DNA of 15,893 nucleotides, taken from assembly GCA_002423905.1 (NCBI GenBank), contig DIVC01000025.1, forward strand, positions 14,486 to 30,378, given 5' to 3'. The stretch's first letter is position 1, and each line of letters starts with the position of its first letter. A model generated the notes under the pieces. The model did not search any database and was not told the DNA's origin. It was given only the letters and a program-made list of their open reading frames with translations. Shown here one piece after another: positions 1-7,358 of the stretch. Origin of the DNA: Idiomarina sp. UBA6142. GTDB lineage: Bacteria; Pseudomonadota; Gammaproteobacteria; Enterobacterales; Alteromonadaceae. Both the position numbers and the translations under genes were made by a program.

Positions 1-666
1 AATAACTTGGGCGTGGATTATTTAGTCGAACAAGTTAAACAGGCCAAGTTTACTGGTGTTTTAGGGATCAACATTGGTAAAAATAAAGATACCTCTGATG
101 CCCATGCTGTGGATGATTATCTGCACTGCATGCGTAAAATATATGCTTATGCTAGCTATATTACCGTTAATATTTCTTCCCCGAATACCCCGGGCCTGCG
201 CGCCTTCCAGCATGGCGATGCGCTCGACCATTTACTCGCTGCGTTGAAGCACGAGCAAGCAAATTTGCAGCAACAGCATCAGCGCTATGTGCCCATCGCG
301 GTCAAAATTGCGCCAGACTTGAGTCCTGACGGGGTTGTTGATATTGCCTCAGCCCTGCTGAAGCATCAAATTGACGGCGTGATTGCCACCAATACCACCT
401 TAGCCCGTGATGCCGTTGCGGGTTGTTTGCATGCCGAAGAAGCAGGTGGGTTAAGTGGTGCAGTTCTGGCCACTAAGAGTACTGCAATAGTGAGCCAGTT
501 ATATGCGGTTTTAGGTGAGCAGATACCCATTATTGCGGTCGGTGGTATTGACAGTTTAGCCGCTGCCCAAGACAAGTTTGCTGCGGGTGCTAAGCTGGTG
601 CAATTATATACCGGCTTTATTTATCGGGGCCCCAGCTTAATCAAAGAAATTGTTAACGGCTTGTAA
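1..666 (+). CDS. pyrD: Dihydroorotate dehydrogenase (quinone), class 2, 5'-truncated
   Basis: Oxidises dihydroorotate to orotate in pyrimidine synthesis and passes electrons through FMN to membrane quinone. The frame is open from base 1 (first residues NNLGVDYLV), so the gene starts outside the window; about 221 C-terminal residues of a family that is about 336 long are present. Visible motifs are [21 protein letters not shown] (its second serine, codon 178-180, matches the catalytic base Ser175 of the E. coli enzyme), [19 protein letters not shown] and the FMN-phosphate loop AVGGIDS, followed by [13 protein letters not shown]. The serine base marks it as class 2 rather than the cysteine-using class 1. 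zapC follows after 50 bases, as in other gammaproteobacteria. The call is certain; only the missing 5' part is unseen. Confidence 0.97.
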   Translation, partial: NNLGVDYLVEQVKQAKFTGVLGINIGKNKDTSDAHAVDDYLHCMRKIYAYASYITVNISSPNTPGLRAFQHGDALDHLLAALKHEQANLQQQHQRYVPIAVKIAPDLSPDGVVDIASALLKHQIDGVIATNTTLARDAVAGCLHAEEAGGLSGAVLATKSTAIVSQLYAVLGEQIPIIAVGGIDSLAAAQDKFAAGAKLVQLYTGFIYRGPSLIKEIVNGL

Positions 667-716
667 CTTGAGCCATTTTTTATTATTGTAAAGCCCACTT
701 TTGAGGGCCAACGGAT

Positions 717-1280
717 ATGTCATTGGTGCAGGCATCACAAAACTGGCGATGGGTTTTTGACCCTCGTGACCCGCAGTTACGCATCGTGCTGGATAACCAG
801 CATGAGCATGTGTGCCCGTATAAAACTTCGCGGCTGGTGCCTATAGGTCCGCTCAACACCAGTTTCTCGGTAGCTGATGCTGAGGCATTTGAACAGTTTT
901 CAGAGGCCCTTCAGTACACTCAGACTCTCAGCTCTGCACTGATTTTATCAGCGAGTCTTAATTATCTGATTATCAACCATTTCGGTCGCCCACAAATGCC
1001 GCAGAGCTGGTATTTTCAACTACAAAATCAGCCACTAAGTTACCCAACACAGCTCGGCTCCTTAGTTGAGCTTAATTCAGGTCTAGCGAGTGCTACTTTT
1101 GCAATTGTCAGCCAGCGTGATGATGTCAGTGAATGTATGTTGTTGGACCATGAAATGTTGGTGTCTGAGATTAAAACGTTGCGCCAGTTCGATGTCATTA
1201 AGGTTGTTAATAGCCGACTGCAGCCCGCTTCAGCTATGCTTGTTGATACCTCATGCGATTCCTTGTCGCGGTTGGCATAA
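717..1280 (+). CDS. zapC: Cell division protein ZapC
   Basis: ZapC is a cytoplasmic FtsZ-binding protein that promotes bundling of FtsZ filaments and stabilises the Z-ring. The product is 187 residues, close to the roughly 180 of E. coli ZapC. The N-terminus has the family pattern NWRWVFDPRDPQLRIVLDN, followed by a segment like the ZapC FSVADAEAFEQF region. There is no signal peptide or membrane segment, as expected for a cytoplasmic factor. The ATG at 717 is preceded by GAGGG at 703-707 with suitable spacing. The position directly after pyrD is the conserved location of zapC in Enterobacterales, Vibrio and Shewanella and supports the call strongly. The stop codon overlaps the next start (TAATG), so the downstream nucleotidase is probably translationally coupled to it. 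Confidence 0.88.
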   Translation: MSLVQASQNWRWVFDPRDPQLRIVLDNQHEHVCPYKTSRLVPIGPLNTSFSVADAEAFEQFSEALQYTQTLSSALILSASLNYLIINHFGRPQMPQSWYFQLQNQPLSYPTQLGSLVELNSGLASATFAIVSQRDDVSECMLLDHEMLVSEIKTLRQFDVIKVVNSRLQPASAMLVDTSCDSLSRLA

Positions 1281-3058
1281 TGAATGGCTTATCCGTTGTT
1301 AGGCTGTTGCTGGCAAGTGCTCTTGTGGTTGTGGTGATGTCTGCCTGTAGTCCCTCAAAAGACCAACCAACCGTCACCTTGCGTATTCTGCATACCAGTG
1401 ATGTGCATGGTAAGCTCACCGGCTATAACTACTTTTCAGCGCGTAATGATGGTCAGCCGGGTTTCGTACATGCCGCCGCAGTCATCGCTAAAGCGCGAGC
1501 CGAACAACCAAACAACCTGTTGATTGATAACGGTGATCTCATTCAGGGTGACCCGTTTGCCGATTGGGCCATGGAAGTTGCAAAGCAAGCTAATCATCCA
1601 ATTATCGAAGCGCTGAATAGCCTTAATTACGATGTCGCCAATCTTGGTAATCATGAGTTTAACTATGGTTTAGAGCGCCTTTATGAGGCCTACAGAACGG
1701 CTACTTTTGCGGTTATTAGTAGTAATGTGTCATTGCGCAACCAGGCTCCTCAACAACTTCGCGAGCTATTACAGCCATGGGTGATGCTACCGCGTGAGTT
1801 ACTCGATAGCGCTGGTAATAGGCAGCTGTTAAACATTGCAGTGATTGGTGTGGTACCGCCACAGATCATGCTATGGGATGCCAATTTGCTGGTCGATCGA
1901 GTGGATGTTAGCGCGATGGTCGCGGCAACCGAAAAGAGTATTGCTGAAGCGCGTCAAGCAGGCGCGGATATCATTGTAGTTGCTGCCCATACTGGCTTAC
2001 CGCGAGCCAATGAGAGCGCGGTGAGTGATGAACAAGTGGTCGATCAAATCGCACAACTTGACCATGTCGATGCCATTGTTTTTGGTCATCAACATCAAGT
2101 ATTCCCCGGTGCTAACAGCTATCCACATACCCCTGCGGCAGATGATCAACGCGGAACTATTCATGGGGTTCCTGCGGTTTCACCCGGTTATGCTGGCTCG
2201 CATGTTGGACAGATTGATTTAATCTTACAGCGTGGTCACCAAACTGGCTGGCAGGTCGTCGATTTTGCGGTAGTGGCGCTAAAAAGCGATGTTGAACACG
2301 CTGACCAAGCGCTGCTTGAACAATTACATGATGCACACACCGGCACTCAGCACTACGTGCAACAGGCGGTCGGTGTCACGCAACAGCAGTTGAGTTACGC
2401 TACTGCACGGTTAGAACCCAGTAGCGGTGTTCAATTTGTGCAGCGCGCACAGCTGTGGTACGCCGAACAGCGGATGCATATCCCTGAGGCATACCAACAT
2501 CTACCCATACTAAGTGCTGCAGCACCCTTTGATGCCGCCGCCGATGCGCTAGAAGCATTTACGGAAATAGCACCAGGGCAGGTGAGCTTGGGTCAGATTG
2601 CCGATTTATACCGCTATCCCAATAGTTTGGATATGGTTAAATTGACTTCACAACAACTCATCGACTGGCTTGAGGCGAGTGCTTCGGCATTCGTCAGTGA
2701 TGGTGATCCTGAACTGCGTTGGTCATGGGTCAACAAAGCTATCCCCCATTATAACTTCGATACGATTTTGGGTCTGAATTACCGTATTGACCCGCAGCAG
2801 CCGGTTGGAAAACGGATACAGAACTTGAGTTTCCAGGGTCAATCGCTACGCAACGACCAAGAGTTCTTAGTGTTGGTCAATAGTTATCGTGCCAGTGGCG
2901 GTGGCAACATGCCGCACCTGCATGCTGGTCACATTATTCTGCAAAGTCCCGATCAATTGCCAGATATCCTGCGTTGGTATTTAACTAGTTTTGACGCTAG
3001 TGGCTACCCCCATCAAGTTGACCTACACTGGTCGCTGTGTCATCAATCTGATTGTTAG
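1280..3058 (+). CDS. cpdB: CpdB-like 2',3'-cyclic-nucleotide phosphodiesterase / 3'-nucleotidase, lipoprotein form
   Basis: Predicted periplasmic metallophosphoesterase that hydrolyses 2',3'-cyclic nucleotides and 3'-nucleotides, as E. coli CpdB does. The N-terminal domain shows the metal-binding blocks in order: TSDVHG (D41, H43), DNGDLIQGDP (D86), LGNHEFNYG (N124, H125), AAHTG and FGHQHQVFPG (H270, H272). The C-terminal 5'-nucleotidase domain shows LSAAAPFDA, ADLYRYPNS and YNFDTILGLNY. GVVPPQIMLWD and the C-terminal blocks match CpdB better than UshA. The start is set at ATG 1280, overlapping the zapC stop; an ATG at 1253 would add nine residues before the signal. The first 23 residues form a lipoprotein signal ending VMSAC, with Cys23 acylated and Ser at +2, which favours the outer membrane. 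E. coli CpdB is soluble, so the anchor is a difference. Length is 592 residues versus about 647. Confidence 0.88.
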   Translation: MNGLSVVRLLLASALVVVVMSACSPSKDQPTVTLRILHTSDVHGKLTGYNYFSARNDGQPGFVHAAAVIAKARAEQPNNLLIDNGDLIQGDPFADWAMEVAKQANHPIIEALNSLNYDVANLGNHEFNYGLERLYEAYRTATFAVISSNVSLRNQAPQQLRELLQPWVMLPRELLDSAGNRQLLNIAVIGVVPPQIMLWDANLLVDRVDVSAMVAATEKSIAEARQAGADIIVVAAHTGLPRANESAVSDEQVVDQIAQLDHVDAIVFGHQHQVFPGANSYPHTPAADDQRGTIHGVPAVSPGYAGSHVGQIDLILQRGHQTGWQVVDFAVVALKSDVEHADQALLEQLHDAHTGTQHYVQQAVGVTQQQLSYATARLEPSSGVQFVQRAQLWYAEQRMHIPEAYQHLPILSAAAPFDAAADALEAFTEIAPGQVSLGQIADLYRYPNSLDMVKLTSQQLIDWLEASASAFVSDGDPELRWSWVNKAIPHYNFDTILGLNYRIDPQQPVGKRIQNLSFQGQSLRNDQEFLVLVNSYRASGGGNMPHLHAGHIILQSPDQLPDILRWYLTSFDASGYPHQVDLHWSLCHQSDC

Positions 3059-3103
3059 ATCAGCTAAAAATCCGTACTTTCGTTATTTATTTGTATTAAC
3101 AAA

Positions 3104-3132
3104 TTGGCATTTATTGCACAATCCATTATAAA
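3104..3132 (+). promoter_or_regulatory. Candidate sigma70 promoter for the signalling operon
   Basis: TTGGCA at 3104-3109 and TATAAA at 3127-3132 each match the sigma70 consensus at five of six positions and are exactly 17 bases apart. They lie in the AT-rich gap between cpdB and the first FHA gene, the only gap above 65 bases upstream of the cluster. A start near 3139 would leave a leader of about 39 bases. No GC-rich hairpin with a T-run was seen after cpdB, so read-through from upstream cannot be excluded. Confidence 0.6.
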
Positions 3133-3150
3133 GTTAGTCATACTTTATAA
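3126..3150 (+). promoter_or_regulatory. Perfect 9-bp inverted repeat over the -10 region, candidate operator
   Basis: TTATAAAGT (3126-3134) and its exact reverse complement ACTTTATAA (3142-3150) flank a 7-base spacer. The left arm contains most of the -10 element and the right arm would lie just downstream of the predicted start, so a dimeric regulator bound here would block polymerase. The half-site centres are 16 bases apart. A weak leader hairpin is the alternative, but the AT-rich stem argues against a terminator. Confidence 0.5.
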
Positions 3151-3177
3151 AATACAACCACCAACGAGTTGCTCAAA

Positions 3178-3471
3178 ATGCCTGAATTTACTGTATCGGT
3201 AGGTCGTTGCGGCCAGACAAACGATGTTGTCGTTGCCGATGCGAGTGTTTCGCGACAGCATTTATTATTAGCCATTGATAGTGTCGATTCCATTCGCTTG
3301 CAGGATCGCCAATCGGCCTATGGCTCATTCTACTGGGATGGTCAGCAATGGCAGCCATTTCAACAAATTACTTTATCAGCAAATGATTACATCGTGATCG
3401 GAAAGACAAAATTACGCTTGATGGAACTCATCATAGCGTTTCAAATTAAAACCAGGAACGGACAGCTATGA
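3178..3471 (+). CDS. Minimal single-domain FHA protein
   Basis: A 97-residue protein that is essentially one forkhead-associated (FHA) domain, a fold that binds phosphothreonine peptides. The strongest evidence is VGR (G9, R10), NDVVVAD and VSRQH (S25, R26, H28), the canonical phosphate-contact residues. The usual asparagine-glycine loop is replaced by SAYGSFYWDG. The domain begins unusually close to the N-terminus; the frame is closed by a stop at 3148, so it cannot extend upstream by more than a few residues. ATG 3178 is preferred over TTG 3169 because ACGAG lies about nine bases upstream of the ATG. This is the first gene of the operon, and its stop overlaps the next start (ATGA at 3468-3471). 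It is probably a cytosolic adaptor that reads phosphorylation by the operon's kinases; its partner is unknown. Confidence 0.82.
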   Translation: MPEFTVSVGRCGQTNDVVVADASVSRQHLLLAIDSVDSIRLQDRQSAYGSFYWDGQQWQPFQQITLSANDYIVIGKTKLRLMELIIAFQIKTRNGQL

Positions 3472-4283
3472 CCAATCTTGATAAAGAAGAATCCTATTAT
3501 CGGCTTATTGTTCTCCTCGCGTCTGCATTTCTCGGCATTATGGTCGTTGCTGTTAGTGGTATGTTTACCAGTGCTCAACCTGAAAATAGCACTGAACTGG
3601 TATTTGCCGATGTTTTGTTTGATCGCAGCGCCAAAATCTATCCATTTACCATTCAGAATCTCATGTGGTTATTTTTCTTTATTTGCGGTGGTGAGATATG
3701 GGTTCGTTGGTATCGCGGTAACCAGGAATTTTCGCAACTGAATCGTAATCTTCTTAGTGACGATGACGCAGTCCTCTATCGCTCCAAAGATTTAGTGCCA
3801 ATTTATAAAATGATCCAAGGCGATCGGGTGGGGCAGCAGTTCTACCTGCAGCGCTTAATTAAGCGCATCATTATGCAGTTCCAAATTACCCAAAGCACTG
3901 ATCAAGCCAATGGTTTGATGAACTCGTCGCTAGAACTGATGCAGCATGAAGTCGATTTAAAATACAACATGATTCGCTATATGGTGTGGTTAATTCCAAC
4001 TTTGGGTTTTATTGGTACGGTGGTTGGTATTGCTCTGGCCCTATCGAGCGCTGGGGTGATGCCAGATATTACCGACTCAGATGCTATCAAAGCGTGGGTC
4101 GCGGTGATTACGATTAAACTGGGTATTGCTTTTAATACTACTTTAGTGGCTTTAATTATGTCAGCAGCCTTGGTTTTTTGTATGAATATTGCGCAAGGGC
4201 GCGAAGAGCGTGCCTTGAATTTGATCGGTCAATATTGCCTTGACCGCTTGGTCAATCGTTTGATTGCGACAGATTCCAGATAG
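3468..4283 (+). CDS. MotA/TolQ/ExbB-family proton channel subunit
   Basis: An inner-membrane protein of 271 residues with four predicted transmembrane segments: about 12-32, 60-77, 172-193 and 218-240. The roughly 95 residues between TM2 and TM3 would be cytosolic, a MotA-like arrangement. TM3 carries WLIPTLGFIGTVVG, the signature of the MotA/TolQ/ExbB family, with Pro177 and the G-x-x-G-T-V-x-G pattern; TM4 carries LGIAFNTTLVALIMSA, also typical. Family members form oligomeric stators that couple proton or sodium flow to movement of a one-TM partner (MotB, TolR, ExbD). The likely partner here is the VWA protein at 7359-8168. No flagellar, Tol or TonB genes are nearby. The gene overlaps the FHA gene by four bases and has AGGAACGGA just upstream. 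The family call is firm; the ion and the cargo are unknown. Confidence 0.86.
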   Translation: MTNLDKEESYYRLIVLLASAFLGIMVVAVSGMFTSAQPENSTELVFADVLFDRSAKIYPFTIQNLMWLFFFICGGEIWVRWYRGNQEFSQLNRNLLSDDDAVLYRSKDLVPIYKMIQGDRVGQQFYLQRLIKRIIMQFQITQSTDQANGLMNSSLELMQHEVDLKYNMIRYMVWLIPTLGFIGTVVGIALALSSAGVMPDITDSDAIKAWVAVITIKLGIAFNTTLVALIMSAALVFCMNIAQGREERALNLIGQYCLDRLVNRLIATDSR

Positions 4284-4297
4284 TAAGGAGTAAGACT

Positions 4298-5041
4298 ATG
4301 AGTTTTCGTTTAGGGCCGGATGGCAAACCGATTGAAGTAGCAACCAGTTATGGTGACCGCGATCGCGGTAAAAACGATGAGCGGACAGTGCCACCAAAAG
4401 GCACTGGCGATGCCGCAGCCACCCAGCCAAATCGGAGTGATGGAGCCACTAAACCGCCAGCAGTCGATTTGTTCAATCATATTGCCGGAGCCACCACACC
4501 ACGCCCGGATATTCGGCCAGGACACATGGCCATAACCCCTGAGCCACCAACCCGTCCGGTGCATAGTCCAGCGGCTAATCACGCGCAACCGGGTACCATG
4601 CCACCAGCCGGCGGCATGCCGCAGCAAAATGTAAAAGGAGCGGTCGCCGACGAAGCTAAAACCACCATTAATTTTGGCAAATCAACGACTGCTGATAGTG
4701 AAGCCTATGTGTGCGGCTGGTTCGTCATTATTGACGGCCCTGGTAAAGGTAAAAGCCTGTCTATTGGTGCCGGTCAAAGCGCGGTTTCGCGCTCACCCAG
4801 TGAGCGTATTCCGATCAATTTTGGTGACTCGTCAATCACTTCAAAACAACAATTACTGGTGTTATTTGACGACGAAACCCGCGATTTTTTTGTGGCTCCA
4901 GGTAATGGCTCTAGTTTAAACCGGCTAAACGGCCAGATTATTGGTAGCCAGATGCAACTGAACAGCGGCGATGTGGTGAAGGTAGGGGCGACCTCGCTGC
5001 GTTTCGTAGCCTTTTGTGATAGCCAATTTAGTTGGAGTTAA
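4298..5041 (+). CDS. Pro-rich N-terminus plus C-terminal FHA-like domain
   Basis: A 247-residue soluble protein. Residues 1-135 are low in complexity and rich in Pro, Ala, Gly, Thr and Asn, so probably disordered. Residues 138-242 form an FHA-like domain beginning VCGWFVIIDGPGKGKS. Its phosphothreonine-contact positions look degraded: the GR pair is SR, and the usual SR-x-H stretch reads ITSKQQL, with no His and no Arg. The end NSGDVVKVGATSLRFV fits FHA strands 9-11. It may therefore bind a partner without phosphothreonine, or be regulated through Thr residues in the disordered tail, for example TTPRP or TPEPPTRP. AAGGAG at 4285-4290 is an excellent ribosome site seven bases before the ATG. 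It lies between the channel gene and the first phosphatase. The domain call is good; the function is unknown. Confidence 0.75.
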   Translation: MSFRLGPDGKPIEVATSYGDRDRGKNDERTVPPKGTGDAAATQPNRSDGATKPPAVDLFNHIAGATTPRPDIRPGHMAITPEPPTRPVHSPAANHAQPGTMPPAGGMPQQNVKGAVADEAKTTINFGKSTTADSEAYVCGWFVIIDGPGKGKSLSIGAGQSAVSRSPSERIPINFGDSSITSKQQLLVLFDDETRDFFVAPGNGSSLNRLNGQIIGSQMQLNSGDVVKVGATSLRFVAFCDSQFSWS

Positions 5042-5046
5042 CTGGC

Positions 5047-5832
5047 ATGTTACAGCTGGAAATTGGCTGGGCGCAAAGTATCGGCAAACGCGACTATCAG
5101 CAAGATGGCGTGGCCAAAATGGTGTGGCCCAATGGCTTTGCGCTGGCTGTGCTGTCTGATGGTATGGGTGGCGCGGTGCATGGCGAAATAGCAAGCCAAG
5201 AGATTTTAAAGGGTTTTACTGATAGCTTTTGTAGTAGTGAAGAAGATGATCTCGATGTACGTCTGCATGATAGTGTGCTGGCCACCAACAACCATTTAGC
5301 ACGGTACATAGAGGCTGAGCCGCAGTGTCATGGCATGGGTGGCACATTAGTTGCCACCGCCTTTACTGGCGAACATCTCTATTGGGCCAGCGTTGGTGAT
5401 AGCCCATTGTGGTTATTGCGTGATGACCTTATTACTCGTATCAATCAGGATCATTCGAAGAAAGCCGAACTGCAGCAATTAGTCGCTGCGGGCATGATGG
5501 CGGAGGAGGAGATTGCAGTTCACCCGCAGCGCAATCAGCTGACCTCAGCGGTGATGGGCTTTGCCATCGAGAGTATCGATGTTAATCATTTGCAACTGCA
5601 GTCTGGTGATTTGTTACTCCTGGCAAGCGACGGTGTAGAAACTATTCCTGATAAAGATTTACTGGCCCTATGCCAAACCCTAGTCGATGAACATTCGGTA
5701 CAAGACATTGCCGAGCAAATTATTGCTTTCGTGGAACATTTTGATCGCGAATATCAAGATAACGCAACGGTTATAGTACTTAAATTTAGTCCACCGCCCG
5801 CCGCGGAAACGGAACAAGGAACTGCAGCATGA
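5047..5832 (+). CDS. Soluble PP2C-type Ser/Thr protein phosphatase
   Basis: Removes phosphate from Ser/Thr residues using two Mn or Mg ions; the operon's kinases and FHA partners are the likely substrates. At 261 residues it is a bare PP2C catalytic domain with no membrane segment, hence cytosolic. The motifs are complete: KRDYQQD (D20), LSDGMGG (D38, G39), GGTLVA, SVGDSPLWLL, INQDHS, LLASDGVE (D195) and DNATVIVL (D238, N239), so activity is expected. A TTG at 5032 would add five residues, but ATG 5047 has TTGGAG at 5032-5037 at good spacing and is preferred. The stop overlaps the next gene's start (ATGA at 5829-5832). It is paralogous to the membrane-anchored phosphatase at 9083-10705, giving the locus one soluble and one anchored eraser. 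Confidence 0.92.
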   Translation: MLQLEIGWAQSIGKRDYQQDGVAKMVWPNGFALAVLSDGMGGAVHGEIASQEILKGFTDSFCSSEEDDLDVRLHDSVLATNNHLARYIEAEPQCHGMGGTLVATAFTGEHLYWASVGDSPLWLLRDDLITRINQDHSKKAELQQLVAAGMMAEEEIAVHPQRNQLTSAVMGFAIESIDVNHLQLQSGDLLLLASDGVETIPDKDLLALCQTLVDEHSVQDIAEQIIAFVEHFDREYQDNATVIVLKFSPPPAAETEQGTAA

Positions 5833-7325
5833 AAATTGGCCCTACCTTTGTCCTCAGTCTTATCGCCAGCACCTTAATGATGGTACCAAGCGCGCAGGCA
5901 GACTACGTCTACCCCATGCATGTCGAGCGCAGCAGTAACCGAGTGATCGAAGCATTTGCTACCAAACTGAATGATACTCAATTCGTTACCGATGCGGAGT
6001 TAGTCAATGGTGCCGATAAGGTATTCTTACTCGACCGTTCAGTGACGCCAGAGGCAAAAGTGCTGGCAACCGTTAGTTTCATCGATAAAAAGCAGCGTAT
6101 CGCGGTGTTAACGGCCAGCAGCATATCGGGTAAAGCTGTCACTGTTGCGTTAAATCCGCAAGCACCAACGCGACAAATAAGTTTGTTATTAGGCACCACG
6201 AAAGCCGACTCGGTGGTACAACGCTATGAACCCAAAAAAGATTTAGCAACTGGCCCGTTATATGTCCATACCGTTCGCTATACCGATAAACAATGGGCGG
6301 CGCCGTTAGTGAATAATTGTGGCGAGTTACTCGGTATTAGTGTCTACGAATCGGGTGTGTTCAGCCGCATGACATTGCCGGAAATTTTTGCTTATGCGTT
6401 AGGTACCGAGCTACTAAAAACAACTTTAGATGCGGCAAAGGTCAGCTATACCGTGGCAACTGATGCCTGTTTATCAGATATCGAGTTAGCTGAAAAGAAT
6501 GCTGAAGAAGCGCGTAAAAAGGTAGAACAAGCACAAAAAGAGCTTGAGCAAGCTGATAAAGCAGCGCAAGAAAAACTCGAAGCGGCAAAAAAAGCGGCCG
6601 AAGCTGAATTAGAAAAGCAACGACTAGAACTTGAGAAAGCCAGAACTGAAGCCGATGATGTGGCCAAAAAAACTACCGAGGAGCTGGAAAAAGCGCGGTT
6701 GGAATTAGAGCAGTTAGAGAAAGATCGCGAAAAGGTCAATGAAGATCTTGAACGCCTAGAAAAAGAGAAACAGTCTGCTGAACAAGCTAAACAGCAAGGT
6801 GACCAACAAAAACTCTATTTAGCCATTGGCGCAGCGACTATCTTTATTCTTGGCTTAATTATTTTCTTAGTGATACTGCGTAAACGCCGTGCAGCAATTG
6901 CAGAGCGTGAATCGCAACTGATGCAAACGCAACGGGAAGCGAGTGGGTTAGAACAAGAGAAACAACAATTATCAGCTGAACTTCAGCAACTCAATCGAAG
7001 CTTTAACGACATTTTACTCGATGGTGTTGCGAGCGATGGTCGTACTGCACGATTAAAAATTAACGGTAAAGCCTTGGCCCAGAAAGGTGTTCAAGTCATT
7101 GGTCGTGAGAGTACTCAAGTTGATTACGCCTTGGCCGAGCCGGAGATTTCGCGCAAACACGTACAAATTATCCTGCGTGACAATCGTGTCTACGTGGAAG
7201 ACTTGAAGAGCCAAAACGGTAGTTGGGTGAACAATCAAGCACTGGTTCCGCATCAACCCGTGGAGTTAATCCAAGGATCTCAGCTTAAATTGAGCTCGTT
7301 TACGTTTACCGTAACCTTTTTATAG
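5829..7325 (+). CDS. Periplasmic trypsin-like pseudo-protease, coiled coil, TM and cytosolic FHA protein
   Basis: A 498-residue type I membrane protein. Residues 1-24 are a signal peptide ending SAQA. Residues about 25-215 form a periplasmic domain whose end, KQWAAPLVNNCGELLGI, resembles the GNSGGPLVN..GELVGI segment of trypsin-like proteases. The serine position is Trp156 and the glycines are Ala, so it is probably inactive. Residues about 217-325 are a long Glu/Lys/Ala heptad coiled coil. Residues 329-350 are a transmembrane helix followed by RKRR (positive-inside). A second short coiled coil (about 356-390) leads to a C-terminal FHA domain with all key residues: G425, R426, S441, R442, H444, N463 and G464. 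It would link a periplasmic event to cytosolic phosphothreonine binding. The FHA and topology calls are firm; the pseudo-protease assignment is an inference from one motif. Confidence 0.8.
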   Translation: MKIGPTFVLSLIASTLMMVPSAQADYVYPMHVERSSNRVIEAFATKLNDTQFVTDAELVNGADKVFLLDRSVTPEAKVLATVSFIDKKQRIAVLTASSISGKAVTVALNPQAPTRQISLLLGTTKADSVVQRYEPKKDLATGPLYVHTVRYTDKQWAAPLVNNCGELLGISVYESGVFSRMTLPEIFAYALGTELLKTTLDAAKVSYTVATDACLSDIELAEKNAEEARKKVEQAQKELEQADKAAQEKLEAAKKAAEAELEKQRLELEKARTEADDVAKKTTEELEKARLELEQLEKDREKVNEDLERLEKEKQSAEQAKQQGDQQKLYLAIGAATIFILGLIIFLVILRKRRAAIAERESQLMQTQREASGLEQEKQQLSAELQQLNRSFNDILLDGVASDGRTARLKINGKALAQKGVQVIGRESTQVDYALAEPEISRKHVQIILRDNRVYVEDLKSQNGSWVNNQALVPHQPVELIQGSQLKLSSFTFTVTFL

Positions 7326-7358
7326 GTCGTCATTTAGGCCCAACGAGGATTAGCGCTG

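Noticed and set aside
693..708. Short GCCC/GGGC hairpin between pyrD and zapC as a terminator
   Set aside because: The stem is four bases, with no T-run after it, and it overlaps the zapC ribosome site.
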